A DNA stretch of 64,000 bases from Oryzobacter telluris (GTDB lineage Bacteria; Actinomycetota; Actinomycetes; Actinomycetales; Dermatophilaceae): contig NZ_CP170723.1 of assembly GCF_043099285.1 (NCBI RefSeq), positions 3,914,488-3,978,487 on the forward strand, read 5' to 3'. The position numbers and the translations under genes are program-made. Positions within the stretch are counted from its first letter, which is position 1. Every line of letters starts with the position of its first letter. The notes beneath the pieces were generated by a model that saw only the letters and a program-made list of their open reading frames with translations, was not told where the DNA came from and did no database searches. This document shows positions 63,561 to 64,000 of the stretch, piece after piece.

Positions 63561-64000
63561 TCAGGCCTCCGAGCGGCACCAGACGCGCACGATGACGAGG
63601 GCCAGCACCCCGCTCGTCACCACGACGAGCCACGCCACCGGGAACGACACCCCCTCGACGAGCAGGCCGACCGCCAGCGGACCGGTCGCCGCACCGACGC
63701 TCGTCCCGATCTGGAGCACGCCCGACGCCCGCCCCGGCGCGTGGACGAACTTGCGGATGCCGCGCATCATCAGCACGGGAGGCCAGGTCCACCCGGCGCA
63801 GACGCAGAGGAACAGGCCCACGACCATCAGCGCGGGGACCATCGTCGCCATGAGACCGGCTCCGGCGGTACCGAGGAGGACGAGGGTGAGGACCACCCGG
63901 TCGCCCGTGCCGTCGGCGCGGTCGAGCCACCACCCGCCGGCGACCCGCACGACGAGCGCCCCGAGGCCGGCGGCCGCGAGCAACGCACCCGCCACGGCGA
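63561..64000 (-). CDS. MFS transporter, N-terminal part outside the window
   Basis: About 146 visible C-terminal residues. The frame is open to the window edge. They include the loop WWLDRADGTGDR, hydrophobic helices (VVLTLVLLGTAGAGLMATMV, ALMVVGLFLCVCAGWTW, TGPLAVGLLVEGVSFPVAW), and the segment GRASGVLQIGTSVGAATGPL. These fit the last five or six helices of a major facilitator. The substrate is unknown. It may belong to the LacI/PhyH unit. Confidence 0.8.
   Translation of the reverse strand, partial: AVAGALLAAAGLGALVVRVAGGWWLDRADGTGDRVVLTLVLLGTAGAGLMATMVPALMVVGLFLCVCAGWTWPPVLMMRGIRKFVHAPGRASGVLQIGTSVGAATGPLAVGLLVEGVSFPVAWLVVVTSGVLALVIVRVWCRSEA

Overview
The window is chromosomal DNA from a high-GC actinobacterium. 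The evidence is the strong G/C bias at third codon positions, many GTG starts, apparently leaderless starts (a TANNNT box 6-8 bases before the start codon), and lineage-typical families: a BTAD regulator, an F420/deazaflavin-type oxidoreductase, DUF2277, a PGM1-related peptide ligase, and a ferredoxin-reductase/acyl-CoA desaturase pair. A Micrococcales-like member (for example Intrasporangiaceae) is a guess. No rRNA, tRNA, CRISPR array, transposase, prophage or recognisable defence island was seen. About 57 protein genes and two partial edge genes fill the window densely. The only gene-free stretch over 300 bp is 36336-36849, upstream of dnaB.

Layout. 1-8034: the end of pxpC, a SARP/BTAD-type regulator, and a co-directional cassette of four uncharacterised proteins around an M64-type metalloprotease (1561-8034). 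This cassette is the best candidate for an undescribed system. 8051-14317: a YdeP-like molybdopterin oxidoreductase, then a CitAB/DcuSR-type two-component system divergent from dctA. 14476-24857: small oxidoreductases with divergent TetR and MarR regulators and visible palindromic operators. This part includes a TetR-DUF429 fusion, a relic of an ECF sigma gene, and glpD. 24942-28663: a PGM1-like ATP-grasp ligase convergent with a modular protein of unknown function. 28784-33164: a YbdK-type ligase, a sterol-desaturase-family protein, and NIPSNAP/ArsR divergent from a dienelactone hydrolase.

33371-44168: two secreted subtilases flanking dnaB (with DnaA-box-like sites upstream), DUF2277, a CoA hydrolase/transferase, AlkD and a MATE transporter. 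44183-54606: a gamma-glutamyltransferase-like protein, then a nucleoside salvage locus (MTAP-family phosphorylase, MtaD-type deaminase, cupin, SDR, with start/stop overlaps), followed by a BMP-family nucleoside ABC transporter. The deaminase gene carries an in-frame palindromic insertion. 54703-58600: an ECF sigma factor with a membrane partner, divergent from a ferredoxin reductase/desaturase operon that has a direct-repeat operator. 58731-64000: a CAP-domain secreted protein, a Gfo/Idh/MocA oxidoreductase, a TauE-type permease, and a LacI regulator divergent from a PhyH-family dioxygenase, with a partial MFS transporter at the edge.

How the genes work together. Several units are coherent: dicarboxylate sensing and uptake (11228-14317), uptake and salvage of purine nucleosides (45795-54606), membrane-lipid desaturation (56109-58600), and regulator/target pairs with their own operators (15471-15522, 22864-22891, 32521-32562). 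All family assignments are by reading the translated sequence; no database search was possible.
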